Shown: positions 1 through 6,093 of the stretch, in pieces
Position numbering within the stretch: position 1 is the first letter of the stretch
Layout of the letters: each line of letters opens with the position of its first letter
Assembly (NCBI GenBank): GCA_023145595.1
Contig: JAGLDM010000285.1
Span: 1-6,093 of the forward strand
From: Flavobacteriaceae bacterium
Lineage (GTDB): Bacteria; Bacteroidota; Bacteroidia; Flavobacteriales; Flavobacteriaceae
Reading direction: 5' to 3'
DNA: 6,093 nt
The notes under the pieces: model-generated
The model's database searches: none
Told to the model about the DNA's origin: nothing
What the model saw: the letters and a program-made list of their open reading frames with translations, nothing else
Program-made: the position numbers and the translations under genes

Positions 1-180
1 AGAATGGGTAAAGGTAAAGGAGCACCAGAATATTTCGTATCCGTTGTGAAACCAGGAAGAATTTTATTTGAAGTAGGTGGAGTGCCTATTAAAGTAGCAA
101 AAGAAGCATTGCGTTTAGCAGCACAAAAGTTGCCTGTTAAAACAAAGTTTGTGATTGCTAGAGATTTTGATAACGCTTAA
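1..180 (+). CDS. rplP: 50S ribosomal protein uL16 (L16), C-terminal part
   Basis: Only the last 59 codons and the TAA stop are present; the reading frame is open from base 1, so the gene begins before the window. uL16 binds 23S rRNA near the peptidyl-transferase centre and helps organise the tRNA-binding region of the large subunit. The visible part opens with [16 protein letters not shown], a clear match to the second L16 family signature (R-M-G-x-G-K-G followed by a hydrophobic strand). The strand [11 protein letters not shown] and the typical ending with [12 protein letters not shown] follow. The family is usually about 138 to 141 residues, so roughly 80 N-terminal residues are missing because of the window edge, not through damage. 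It is followed by rpmC after 11 nt, the standard order. Confidence 0.96.
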   Translation, partial: RMGKGKGAPEYFVSVVKPGRILFEVGGVPIKVAKEALRLAAQKLPVKTKFVIARDFDNA

Positions 181-191
181 TCGATAAGTAA

Positions 192-383
192 ATGAAACAG
201 TCAGAAATTAAAGAATTGTCAGCTGAAGATCTACAAGAGAAATTTGTACAGTTGAAAAAAAATTATACGGATCTAAAAATGGCTCATGCAATTACACCAT
301 TGGAAACTCCAATGCAATTGAAAGCCCTTAGAAAAACTGTTGCAAGAATCGCTACAGAAATTACTAATAGAGAAGTACAATAG
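192..383 (+). CDS. rpmC: 50S ribosomal protein uL29 (L29)
   Basis: A 63-residue protein, the usual size for uL29, a two-helix protein next to the polypeptide exit tunnel of the large subunit. In other bacteria this surface, with uL23, helps dock trigger factor and SRP. The N-terminal part (MKQSEIKELSAEDL) has the family's E-I-x-x-L-S-x-x-E-L pattern. The C-terminal helix, about residues 45 to 60 (ALRKTVARIATEITNRE), matches the L29 signature around L-R-K-x-x-A-R-I. The ATG is preceded by taagta and A, with no Shine-Dalgarno motif; no other start gives a better family fit. The gene holds a run of eight A (255 to 262) coding for Lys-Lys-Asn, unremarkable in AT-rich DNA. It lies 9 nt before rpsQ. 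Confidence 0.96.
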   Translation: MKQSEIKELSAEDLQEKFVQLKKNYTDLKMAHAITPLETPMQLKALRKTVARIATEITNREVQ

Positions 384-392
384 TATTTAAAG

Positions 393-653
393 ATGGAAGA
401 AAAAAGAAATCTTAGAAAAGAGAGAATTGGTGTTGTTTCAAGTGACAAAATGGACAAGTCTATTGTTGTTGCTGAAGTAAAGAAGGCAAAGCACCCTATG
501 TACGGAAAATTCGTTTTAAAAACGAAAAAGTATGTAGCACACGATGAAACAAATGATTGTAACATTGGAGACACTGTTAGAATTATGGAAACGCGTCCGT
601 TGAGTAAAACAAAACGTTGGAGATTAGTAGAAATCCTAGAAAGAGCTAAATAA
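393..653 (+). CDS. rpsQ: 30S ribosomal protein uS17 (S17)
   Basis: An 86-residue OB-fold protein that binds 16S rRNA early in assembly of the small-subunit body. Residues 8 to 25 ([18 protein letters not shown]) are the first strands of the fold. The loop at residues 33 to 48 ([16 protein letters not shown]) is the rRNA-contacting hairpin. The S17 signature is complete at residues 59 to 72 ([14 protein letters not shown]), followed by TKRWRLVEI. The length and the [11 protein letters not shown] beginning are normal for Bacteroidota. The single Cys at residue 56 lies in the usual N-D-C-x-I-G-D context. It ends 6 nt before rplN, so translation is probably coupled. Confidence 0.97.
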   Translation: MEEKRNLRKERIGVVSSDKMDKSIVVAEVKKAKHPMYGKFVLKTKKYVAHDETNDCNIGDTVRIMETRPLSKTKRWRLVEILERAK

Positions 654-659
654 TTTATT

Positions 660-1031
660 ATGTTACAGACAGAATCAAGATTAGGAGTAGCAGACAATAC
701 TGGAGCAAAAGAAGTTTTAGTAATTCGTGTTTTAGGGGGAACTAAAAAACGTTATGCATCAATTGGAGATCAAATTGTGGTTGCAATTAAGCATGTTACG
801 CCAAACGGTACAGTTAAAAAAGGACAAGTTGCTAAAGCAGTAGTTGTTCGTACTAAAAAAGAAATCAGAAGAAAAGATGGATCTTATATCCGTTTTGATG
901 ATAACGCATGTGTGTTGTTAGATAGTACTTCTGGTGAAATGAAAGGAACACGTGTTTTTGGACCCGTTGCAAGAGAACTTCGTGACAGAAAATTCATGAA
1001 GATTGTATCATTAGCACCTGAAGTGCTTTAA
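660..1031 (+). CDS. rplN: 50S ribosomal protein uL14 (L14)
   Basis: A 123-residue beta-barrel protein on the subunit interface of the 50S, where it contacts 23S rRNA, bL19 and helix 14 of 16S rRNA. It is also the docking site of the silencing factor RsfS in other bacteria. The N-terminus ([19 protein letters not shown]) and the L14 signature at residues 59 to 85 (beginning [17 protein letters not shown]) are intact. The ending [14 protein letters not shown], then [12 protein letters not shown], is almost invariant in the family. The length equals that of the E. coli protein. The start follows the A/T-only stretch taatttatt without a Shine-Dalgarno sequence. The next gene, rplX, is 16 nt downstream. 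Confidence 0.98.
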   Translation: MLQTESRLGVADNTGAKEVLVIRVLGGTKKRYASIGDQIVVAIKHVTPNGTVKKGQVAKAVVVRTKKEIRRKDGSYIRFDDNACVLLDSTSGEMKGTRVFGPVARELRDRKFMKIVSLAPEVL

Positions 1032-1047
1032 TAAACTATAAGAAACG

Positions 1048-1356
1048 ATGGCAAAATTAAAGATAAAAACAGGAGATACAGTTAGAGTACTAGCTGGTGA
1101 TCACAAAAACGAAGAAGGAAAAGTTGTGAAAGTAATCATAGCTAAAAATAGAGCGATTGTTGAAGGTGTCAATTTGGTATCTAAACACGCAAAACCTAGC
1201 GCTGATAATCCACAAGGTGGAATCATCAAAAAAGAAGCTTCTCTCCATATTTCAAACTTAGGTTTGATTGAAAATGGTGCTACTGTAAGAGTAGGGTACA
1301 AAACGGAAGGTGATAAGAAAGTTAGGGTATCTAAAAAAACTGATAAAGCAATTTAG
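1048..1356 (+). CDS. rplX: 50S ribosomal protein uL24 (L24)
   Basis: A 102-residue protein and one of the two assembly initiators of the large subunit in E. coli; it binds the 5' domain of 23S rRNA near the exit tunnel. The N-terminal KOW motif is clear at about residues 5 to 32 ([20 protein letters not shown] then KVVKVI), with the conserved G-D-x-V and G-x-x-K-G pattern. Then come [14 protein letters not shown] (residues 39 to 51), [14 protein letters not shown] (57 to 70) and a short lysine-rich tail. Length is typical. The TAG stop is followed by only two bases before the rplE start, so the two genes are very likely translationally coupled. Confidence 0.97.
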   Translation: MAKLKIKTGDTVRVLAGDHKNEEGKVVKVIIAKNRAIVEGVNLVSKHAKPSADNPQGGIIKKEASLHISNLGLIENGATVRVGYKTEGDKKVRVSKKTDKAI

Positions 1357-1358
1357 TA

Positions 1359-1910
1359 ATGGAATATACACCAAGACTTAAAGGAGAATATAAGAGTAGA
1401 ATTGTTTCTGCACTTACTGAAGAATTCGGTTATAAAAACATAATGCAAGTTCCTAAATTACAGAAAATTGTAATTAGTAAAGGAGTTGGTGCTGCTGTTG
1501 CCGATAAGAAATTAATTGATCACGCTTTAGAAGAGTTAGCAAAAATTACTGGACAAAAAGCAATTGCTACAATGTCTAAGAAAGATGTTGCTACTTTTAA
1601 ATTACGTAAAGGAATGCCAATTGGTGTGAAAGTTACGTTGAGAGGTATCAAAATGTATGAATTCTTAGATAGATTGGTTACTGCATCTTTACCACGAGTT
1701 AGAGATTTTAGCGGTATCAAAGCAACAGGTTTTGACGGAAGAGGTAATTACAATTTAGGAATTACTGAACAAATCATCTATCCAGAGATTGATATTGACA
1801 AAGTAAATAAAATTGGAGGTATGGATATTACTTTTGTAACATCTGCACCAACCGATAAGGAAGCAAAATCATTATTACACGAACTAGGTTTACCTTTTAA
1901 AAAGAATTAA
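1359..1910 (+). CDS. rplE: 50S ribosomal protein uL5 (L5)
   Basis: A 183-residue protein of the central protuberance. It binds 5S rRNA and 23S helix 84 and forms an inter-subunit bridge and a contact to P-site tRNA. The L5 signature is visible at residues 31 to 44 ([14 protein letters not shown]). Further conserved blocks are [16 protein letters not shown] (81 to 96), PRVRDFSGI (112 to 120) and [18 protein letters not shown] (127 to 144). The C-terminal strand-helix unit ([15 protein letters not shown], then LLHELGLPF) is complete. The start lies two bases after the rplX stop, and [11 protein letters not shown] is the usual flavobacterial beginning. In E. coli the uS8 autoregulatory hairpin sits at this gene's start; I see no comparable stem here. 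Confidence 0.98.
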   Translation: MEYTPRLKGEYKSRIVSALTEEFGYKNIMQVPKLQKIVISKGVGAAVADKKLIDHALEELAKITGQKAIATMSKKDVATFKLRKGMPIGVKVTLRGIKMYEFLDRLVTASLPRVRDFSGIKATGFDGRGNYNLGITEQIIYPEIDIDKVNKIGGMDITFVTSAPTDKEAKSLLHELGLPFKKN

Positions 1911-1913
1911 ACG

Positions 1914-2183
1914 ATGGCTAAAGAATCAATGAAGGCCCGTGAGGTTAAGAGAGCAAAAACAGTAGCAAAATATGCTGAAAAAAGAAAAGCTTTGAAAGAA
2001 GCTGGAGATTATGAAGCATTGCAAAAGTTACCTAAAAATGCATCACCAATTAGAATGCACAACCGTTGCAAACTAACTGGAAGACCTAAAGGTTATATGC
2101 GTCAGTTTGGAGTTTCACGTGTGACTTTCCGTAAATTGGCAAACGAAGGTTTGATACCAGGTGTTAGAAAAGCCAGCTGGTAA
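1914..2183 (+). CDS. rpsN: 30S ribosomal protein uS14 (S14), zinc-free type
   Basis: An 89-residue protein of the small-subunit head, late in assembly, contacting 16S rRNA near uS3, uS10 and uS19. It starts with the basic helical segment [15 protein letters not shown]. The S14 signature is at residues 50 to 73 ([11 protein letters not shown], then FGVSRVTFR), and it ends in the near-invariant [11 protein letters not shown]. It has a single Cys (residue 52), so it lacks the two CxxC pairs of the short zinc-binding form (about 61 residues). Its length fits the zinc-independent short form of about 90 residues. It begins 3 nt after rplE ends. The 68 nt that follow are the only long gap in the cluster. 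Confidence 0.97.
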   Translation: MAKESMKAREVKRAKTVAKYAEKRKALKEAGDYEALQKLPKNASPIRMHNRCKLTGRPKGYMRQFGVSRVTFRKLANEGLIPGVRKASW

Positions 2184-2251
2184 AAAATTGAATTTTAAAT
2201 TGGTTCGTAGTTTGGCGTATTGCTAAAAACCAGAACCGCAAATTAATATAT
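2184..2251 (+). promoter_or_regulatory. Structured rpsN-rpsH spacer, candidate cis-regulatory RNA
   Basis: This 68-nt gap is four times longer than any other gap in the window. One hairpin pairs 2201-2205 (tggtt) with 2228-2232 (aacca), then, past a two-by-two internal loop, 2208-2210 (tag) with 2223-2225 (cta), closing a 12-nt loop. A competing hairpin pairs 2202-2206 (ggttc) with 2233-2237 (gaacc), with an inner 2213-2215/2230-2232 stem. They share bases and cannot coexist. The rpsH ATG follows 15 nt after the second stem, in A/T-only sequence. The position suggests control of uS8 and downstream translation, or mRNA processing, but I do not recognise a named RNA family. There is no U-run after either stem, so an intrinsic terminator is unlikely. 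Structure is seen by eye only; function is inferred. Confidence 0.4.
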
Positions 2252-2650
2252 ATGTACACAGATCCAATCGCAGATTATCTAACTAGGATTAGAAATGCTG
2301 CAGCAGCAGGACACAGAGTAGTTGAGATTCCTTCTTCAAATGTGAAGAAAGAAATCACGAAAATTTTGTTTGACCAAGGGTATGTTTTAAGCTATAAATT
2401 TGAAGATAATTCTGTTCAAGGAACTATCAAAATAGCTTTAAAATATGACAGAGCAACAAAAGAGCCTGTAATTAAGAATATCGAAAGAATTAGTACTCCA
2501 GGTTTACGTCAGTATGCTGGGGCTTCTGAAATGCCAAGAGTTTTGAATGGTTTAGGTATTGCAATTGTTTCTACTTCTCACGGAGTAATGACAAACAAGC
2601 AAGCGACTCAAGAAAACGTTGGTGGTGAAGTTTTATGTCACGTTTATTAA
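2252..2650 (+). CDS. rpsH: 30S ribosomal protein uS8 (S8)
   Basis: A 132-residue primary binder of the 16S rRNA central domain (helix 21 in E. coli), and the translational repressor of the spc operon in E. coli. The N-terminal domain begins with the conserved DPIADYLTRIRNA (residues 4 to 16), then VVEIPSSNVKKEI (23 to 35). The C-terminal RNA-binding domain holds the S8 signature at residues 101 to 118, with the STSHGVMT core at 107 to 114, and ends in GGEVLCHVY. ATG at 2252 is chosen because MYTDPIADYL is the usual N-terminus. The frame is open upstream to 2192 but has no ATG, GTG or TTG there. The gene follows a foldable 68-nt spacer that could be its own control site. Confidence 0.98.
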   Translation: MYTDPIADYLTRIRNAAAAGHRVVEIPSSNVKKEITKILFDQGYVLSYKFEDNSVQGTIKIALKYDRATKEPVIKNIERISTPGLRQYAGASEMPRVLNGLGIAIVSTSHGVMTNKQATQENVGGEVLCHVY

Positions 2651-2662
2651 AAAGTACGAGAG

Positions 2663-3205
2663 ATGTCAAGAATAGGAAATAGTCCAGTAGCCATTCCAGA
2701 AGGAGTAACAGTTGAATTAAAAGACAATGTTGTTACTGTAAAAGGAAAGATAGGAGAGTTATCTCAAGAGGTTTTAGATATAACAGTTAAGGTTGAAGAT
2801 GGTGTAATTACATTAGAAAGACCTTCAGATAGTAAAGATCATAAAGCGAAGCACGGTTTATATAGAGCGTTGCTAAACAATATGGTTCAAGGAGTTTCAA
2901 AAGGATGGAGTAAAGAATTAGAATTAGTAGGTGTAGGTTATAGAGCATCAAATCAAGGTCAAAAACTTGATTTAGCTTTAGGATTTTCACACAATATTAT
3001 TTTAAGTATTGCTCCAGAAGTAAAAGTTGAAACAGTGTCAGAAAAGGGTAAAAACCCAATCGTTAAATTAACTTCACACGACAAACAATTGGTTGGTCAA
3101 GTTGCTGCAAAGATTCGTTCTTTCCGTGCACCTGAGCCATACAAAGGAAAAGGAGTTAAGTTTGTAGGTGAAGTATTAAGAAGAAAAGCAGGTAAAACTG
3201 CATAA
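2663..3205 (+). CDS. rplF: 50S ribosomal protein uL6 (L6)
   Basis: A 180-residue protein made of two similar alpha-beta domains. It binds 23S rRNA near the sarcin-ricin loop and the factor-binding site. Domain one starts MSRIGNSPVAIPEGVTVE and includes the HGLYRALLNNMVQGVSKGW segment (residues 64 to 82). Domain two begins around the conserved LELVGVGYRA (86 to 95). The L6 signature is intact at residues 156 to 167 (APEPYKGKGVKF), the rRNA-contact loop, followed by a basic tail RRKAGKTA. Length is normal for bacterial uL6. The start comes 12 nt after rpsH; the upstream bases tacgagag contain a weak purine patch but not a convincing Shine-Dalgarno sequence. Confidence 0.98.
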   Translation: MSRIGNSPVAIPEGVTVELKDNVVTVKGKIGELSQEVLDITVKVEDGVITLERPSDSKDHKAKHGLYRALLNNMVQGVSKGWSKELELVGVGYRASNQGQKLDLALGFSHNIILSIAPEVKVETVSEKGKNPIVKLTSHDKQLVGQVAAKIRSFRAPEPYKGKGVKFVGEVLRRKAGKTA

Positions 3206-3217
3206 TTTATAGAAATT

Positions 3218-3568
3218 ATGGCATTATCAAAGCTAGAAAGAAGACAACGTATAAAGTATAGAATCAGAAAGATTGTTTCTGGAACTGCATCTAAACCAAG
3301 ATTATCAGTTTTTAGATCTAATAAAGAAATCTATGCTCAATTAATAGACGACGTAAGTGGTACTACTTTAGCAGCAGTATCATCAAGAGATAAAGCAATT
3401 GCTTCAGGATCTAAAAGTGAAGTAGCAACAGCAATCGGAAAAGGAATTGCTGAAGCTGCATCAAAAGCAGGTATTGAAACTTGTGCATTTGACAGAAATG
3501 GGTATTTGTATCACGGTAGAGTTAAGACTCTAGCAGAAGCTGCAAGAGAAGCAGGTTTAAAATTTTAA
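3218..3568 (+). CDS. rplR: 50S ribosomal protein uL18 (L18)
   Basis: A 116-residue 5S rRNA-binding protein. With uL5 and 5S rRNA it forms the particle inserted into the central protuberance. The basic N-terminal tail (residues 1 to 20, rich in Arg and Lys) precedes the hallmark [20 protein letters not shown] (residues 26 to 45). The C-terminal block is [19 protein letters not shown] (91 to 109) followed by REAGLKF, which is near-invariant in bacteria. Length is typical. It sits 12 nt after rplF and 7 nt before rpsE. The start is preceded by atagaaatt, with no Shine-Dalgarno motif. Confidence 0.98.
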   Translation: MALSKLERRQRIKYRIRKIVSGTASKPRLSVFRSNKEIYAQLIDDVSGTTLAAVSSRDKAIASGSKSEVATAIGKGIAEAASKAGIETCAFDRNGYLYHGRVKTLAEAAREAGLKF

Positions 3569-3575
3569 TTAGATT

Positions 3576-4100
3576 ATGAGCAATTCATATAAAAGCGTAG
3601 AAAGAGTTAAACCAAGCGGTTTAGAACTACAAGATCATTTAGTTGGAGTACAACGTGTTACTAAAGTAACAAAAGGAGGTAGAGCATTTGGCTTTTCTGC
3701 TATTGTTGTTGTAGGTGACGGTAACGGAGTAGTTGGACATGGATTAGGAAAATCTAAAGATGTTGCATCTGCAATTGCAAAAGCAATTGAAGACGCAAAG
3801 AAAAATTTAGTAAGAATTCCTATTATCAATCAAACCTTACCACATGAACAAAAAGGAAAGTTTGGTGGAGCAAAAGTATTTTTAAAGCCAGCATCTCACG
3901 GTACGGGAGTTATTGCAGGTGGTGCGGTACGTGCGGTATTAGAATCAGTTGGTGTACATGATGTATTATCAAAATCTATTGGTTCTTCTAACCCTCATAA
4001 CGTAGTAAAAGCAACTTTTGATGCTTTGTTACAATTGCGTAGCGCTGTAGATGTTGCTAAAGCAAGAGGTATTTCTTTAGAAAAAGTATTCAAAGGATAA
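3576..4100 (+). CDS. rpsE: 30S ribosomal protein uS5 (S5)
   Basis: A 174-residue protein at the mRNA entry and decoding side of the small subunit, important for fidelity and helicase activity, and lining the spectinomycin pocket. The N-terminal double-stranded-RNA-binding-like domain carries the S5 signature from about residue 38 and includes [14 protein letters not shown] (47 to 60). The loop VTKVTKGGR (28 to 36), equivalent to the region where spectinomycin-resistance changes arise in E. coli, looks ordinary. The C-terminal domain shows [15 protein letters not shown] (109 to 123) and [12 protein letters not shown] (136 to 147). Length is normal for the phylum. It begins 7 nt after rplR and is followed by rpmD after 13 nt. 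Confidence 0.98.
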   Translation: MSNSYKSVERVKPSGLELQDHLVGVQRVTKVTKGGRAFGFSAIVVVGDGNGVVGHGLGKSKDVASAIAKAIEDAKKNLVRIPIINQTLPHEQKGKFGGAKVFLKPASHGTGVIAGGAVRAVLESVGVHDVLSKSIGSSNPHNVVKATFDALLQLRSAVDVAKARGISLEKVFKG

Positions 4101-4113
4101 AATCAATTAGACG

Positions 4114-4296
4114 ATGGCAAAAATTAGAGTTACACAAGTTAGGAGTAAGATAAGACGTCCTCAGAATCAAAAGAGAACGTTAGAAGCATTAGGCTTACGT
4201 AAGATTGATCAAGTGGTAGAGCATGAAGCTACACCAGCAATCCTTGGAATGGTAAAAACAGTTAATCACTTAGTTTCCGTAGAGGAAGTTAAATAA
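4114..4296 (+). CDS. rpmD: 50S ribosomal protein uL30 (L30)
   Basis: A 60-residue protein of the large subunit with a single small ferredoxin-like fold, typical in size. It reads MAKIRVTQVRSKIRRP and then QNQKRTLEALGLRKI (residues 17 to 31), the core of the L30 signature with the conserved T-L-x-A-L-G-L-R/K-K/R. It ends with the helix ILGMVKTVNHLVSVEE (43 to 58). uL30 is missing from some bacterial lineages, so its presence between rpsE and rplO shows that the full canonical spc order is kept here. The ATG follows attagacg; the nearest AGGA lies about 15 nt upstream inside rpsE, too far to act as a normal Shine-Dalgarno sequence. Confidence 0.97.
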   Translation: MAKIRVTQVRSKIRRPQNQKRTLEALGLRKIDQVVEHEATPAILGMVKTVNHLVSVEEVK

Positions 4297-4311
4297 CAGA
4301 TATAAATAGTT

Positions 4312-4764
4312 ATGGCATTAAATAACTTAAAACCGGCAGCAGGTTCTGTAAAAGGAGCAGGAAAAAGAATCGGTAGAGGACAAGGTTCTGGTAAAGGTGG
4401 AACTGCAACAAAAGGTCACAATGGACAAAAATCTCGTTCTGGATATTCTAGAAAAGTAGGATTTGAAGGAGGTCAAATGCCTTTACAAAGACGTGTACCT
4501 AAATTTGGTTTCACAAACATTAATCGTAAAGAGTATGTTGGTGTAAACTTAGATAAGTTACAAGAATATGTTGACAGTGGTAGAATCAAAGATACTGTAG
4601 ATATGGCAGTATTGGTTGAAAACCGTTTGGCTCGTAGAAATGACTTAGTGAAGATTTTAGGAAGAGGAGAGTTAAAAGCAAAATTAAATGTAACAGTACA
4701 TAAATTTACTGCAACAGCAAAAGCGGCTATCGAAGCGGCTGGAGGTGAAACAGCAACTTTATAA
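4312..4764 (+). CDS. rplO: 50S ribosomal protein uL15 (L15)
   Basis: A 150-residue large-subunit protein whose long N-terminal extension threads through 23S rRNA. The glycine- and lysine-rich extension is clear at residues 11 to 48 (for example GKRIGRGQGSGKGG at 17 to 30, then KGHNGQKSRSG at 34 to 44), followed by FEGGQMPLQRRVPKFGF (51 to 67). The globular C-terminal part carries the L15 signature region, GRGELKAKLNVTVHKF then TATAKAAIEAAGG (117 to 145). Such low-complexity basic composition is normal for this protein. rpmD ends 15 nt upstream and secY starts 11 nt downstream, the usual neighbours. Confidence 0.98.
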   Translation: MALNNLKPAAGSVKGAGKRIGRGQGSGKGGTATKGHNGQKSRSGYSRKVGFEGGQMPLQRRVPKFGFTNINRKEYVGVNLDKLQEYVDSGRIKDTVDMAVLVENRLARRNDLVKILGRGELKAKLNVTVHKFTATAKAAIEAAGGETATL

Positions 4765-4775
4765 TATTTTTCTGG

Positions 4776-6093
4776 ATGAAGAAATTTATAGAAACAGTAA
4801 AGAACATTTTTTCAATTGAGGAGTTAAGAACTAAAATTATCTTAACACTTGGTTTCATGGTAATCTACAGGTTTGCAGCGCAAGTTACACTTCCTGGTTT
4901 GGATGGAGGTTTAATTGCAGAAGCAATGAGCAAGAAGTCTGGAGGGTCTGGTGGAATCTTAGATATGATTAATATGTTTACTGGTGGTGGATTCTCTAGA
5001 GCATCTGTAATGGCATTAGGAGTAATGCCTTACATCTCTGCATCTATTGTTGTTCAGTTGATGGGAATTGCAATACCTTATTTACAAAAACTTCAAAAAG
5101 ATGGAGAAAGTGGTCGTAAGAAAACGACCCAGATAACACGTTGGCTAACTATTGCAATTACAATGGTTCAAGGACCTGCTTATATTGCAAGTTTACCAAG
5201 TTTAGGGATACCTGCTGAAGCCTTTTTATTAGGACAAGGTGGTTTGTTCTGGCTTAGTTCATTAGTCTTATTAACTACAGGATCAATTTTTGCTATGTGG
5301 TTAGGAGAAAAAATTACAGACAAAGGAATTGGTAATGGAATCTCTTTATTGATAATGATTGGAATTATCGCTGGTTTCCCTGGAGCTTTTGCTCAAGAGT
5401 TTTTATCTAAAACGGTGAACGGTGGAGCAGGTGGTGTCATGATGATTTTAATAGAGTTGATACTTTGGTTCGCTGTAATCTTAGCATGTGTTTATTTGGT
5501 AACTGCAATTCGAAAGGTTGCTGTTCAATATGCACGTAAGACTGTAGCGGGAACTGTAAGAGATGTTGCTGGAGCAAGACAATATATTCCGTTGAAATTA
5601 AATTCAGCAGGAGTTATGCCAATCATCTTTGCGCAAGCAATTATGTTTGTACCGTCTGCTTTACTTGGTGCCGAATTTACTTCGGACTCAGTTAAAAGTG
5701 TAGCGGGAATGTTTGCAGATTTTGGAGGGGTAGGTTACAATGTTTTATTTGCAACTTTAATTATTGTGTTTAGTTATTTCTATACAGCAATAACAATTCC
5801 TACCAATAAAATGGCAGATGATTTGAAAAGAAGTGGTGGATTTATCCCGGGTATACGTCCAGGAAAAGAAACAGGCGATATGTTAGATCGAATTTTATCT
5901 TTGATTACATTCCCAGGTTCCATATTTTTGGCCTTGCTAGCAATTTTACCTGCATTTGTGGTGAAATTTGGAGTACAACAATCATGGGCTATGTTTTACG
6001 GAGGAACTTCGTTATTGATTATGGTTGGGGTAGCAATTGATACCATTCAGCAAATCAATGCACATTTGTTAAATCGTCATTATGATGGTTTAA
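4776..6093 (+). CDS. secY: Preprotein translocase subunit SecY (3' end cut by window)
   Basis: The frame is open from ATG 4776 to the window end: 439 codons plus one base, with no internal stop. SecY is the inner-membrane pore of the Sec translocon, working with SecE, SecG and SecA to export or insert unfolded proteins. Hydrophobic spans fit ten membrane helices, roughly residues 21-38, 77-98, 121-141, 157-175, 185-205, 221-245, 280-298, 321-341, 375-396 and 405-425. The first SecY signature is at 81-95 (LGVMPYISASIVVQL), preceded by a plug-like segment near 60-70. The second contains GIGNGIS (184-190). The cytosolic loop with RSGGFIPGIRPG (352-363), which contacts SecA or the ribosome, is intact. 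The sequence stops at HLLNRHYDGL; relatives add about ten residues, so the end is outside the window. Confidence 0.97.
   Translation, partial: MKKFIETVKNIFSIEELRTKIILTLGFMVIYRFAAQVTLPGLDGGLIAEAMSKKSGGSGGILDMINMFTGGGFSRASVMALGVMPYISASIVVQLMGIAIPYLQKLQKDGESGRKKTTQITRWLTIAITMVQGPAYIASLPSLGIPAEAFLLGQGGLFWLSSLVLLTTGSIFAMWLGEKITDKGIGNGISLLIMIGIIAGFPGAFAQEFLSKTVNGGAGGVMMILIELILWFAVILACVYLVTAIRKVAVQYARKTVAGTVRDVAGARQYIPLKLNSAGVMPIIFAQAIMFVPSALLGAEFTSDSVKSVAGMFADFGGVGYNVLFATLIIVFSYFYTAITIPTNKMADDLKRSGGFIPGIRPGKETGDMLDRILSLITFPGSIFLALLAILPAFVVKFGVQQSWAMFYGGTSLLIMVGVAIDTIQQINAHLLNRHYDGL

Noticed and set aside
255..262. A run of eight A in rpmC as a possible slippage or frameshift site.
   Set aside because: The uL29 frame reads through normally to a full-length family-sized product, no alternative product is suggested, and such runs are expected in AT-rich coding sequence.
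284..697. A 137-codon open frame on the minus strand.
   Set aside because: It lies antisense across rpmC, rpsQ and the start of rplN, which are certain genes. Its product has no recognisable domain, so it is a shadow frame. The other minus-strand frames at 1101-1301, 1520-1720, 2808-2990 and 3635-3829 are rejected for the same reason.
2188..2214. Possible Bacteroidota promoter before rpsH (ttg at 2188-2190 and tagtttg at 2208-2214).
   Set aside because: The -7 element lacks one base of TAnnTTTG and the bases overlap the hairpin. Perfect TAnnTTTG strings also occur inside genes here (for example 1259-1266 in rplX), so the match is not informative.
2200..2240. The ggttcg string in the rpsN-rpsH spacer resembles a tRNA T-arm.
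   Set aside because: The spacer is too short for a tRNA and shows no acceptor stem, D-arm or anticodon arm.
2192..2251. Open frame upstream of rpsH in the same frame, which could mean a longer uS8 N-terminus.
   Set aside because: There is no ATG, GTG or TTG in that stretch, and MYTDPIADYL is the normal uS8 beginning.
4776..6093. secY lacks a stop codon, which could suggest a broken or fused gene.
   Set aside because: The frame is intact and collinear with SecY to HLLNRHYDGL; the missing end is explained by the window boundary.

Overview
The window is an uninterrupted stretch of a bacterial ribosomal-protein operon, the 3' part of the S10 cluster running into the spc cluster, all on the + strand. 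It most likely comes from a member of Bacteroidota, probably Flavobacteriia. I infer this from three things: AT-rich DNA with matching codon use, start codons preceded by A/T-rich sequence without Shine-Dalgarno motifs, and protein sequences that read like flavobacterial versions. Examples are the uS17 block [16 protein letters not shown] and the SecY tail INAHLLNRHYDGL. The species cannot be named from this window.

Layout: the 3' end of rplP (uL16, cut by the left edge), then rpmC (uL29), rpsQ (uS17), rplN (uL14), rplX (uL24), rplE (uL5), rpsN (uS14), rpsH (uS8), rplF (uL6), rplR (uL18), rpsE (uS5), rpmD (uL30), rplO (uL15) and secY (cut by the right edge, about ten codons short by comparison with relatives). 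This is the canonical order. Gaps between genes are 2 to 16 nt everywhere except one: 68 nt separate rpsN from rpsH. No stretch above 300 nt lacks a gene, and I see no promoter, terminator, mobile element, CRISPR array, RNA gene or convincing antisense gene.

The genes supply proteins of both ribosomal subunits from one transcript, together with the central pore subunit of the Sec translocon, so ribosome supply and membrane-protein export capacity are co-expressed. uL5, uL18 and uL30 surround the 5S rRNA and central protuberance side of the large subunit; uS8, uS17 and uS5 belong to the small-subunit body; uS14 is in the head.

I found no new biological system here; this is a conserved housekeeping locus. 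The one place that conserved coding does not explain is the 68-nt rpsN-rpsH gap. It can fold into either of two mutually exclusive hairpins just upstream of the uS8 start codon and could be a cis-acting regulatory RNA. That is an inference and is untested.
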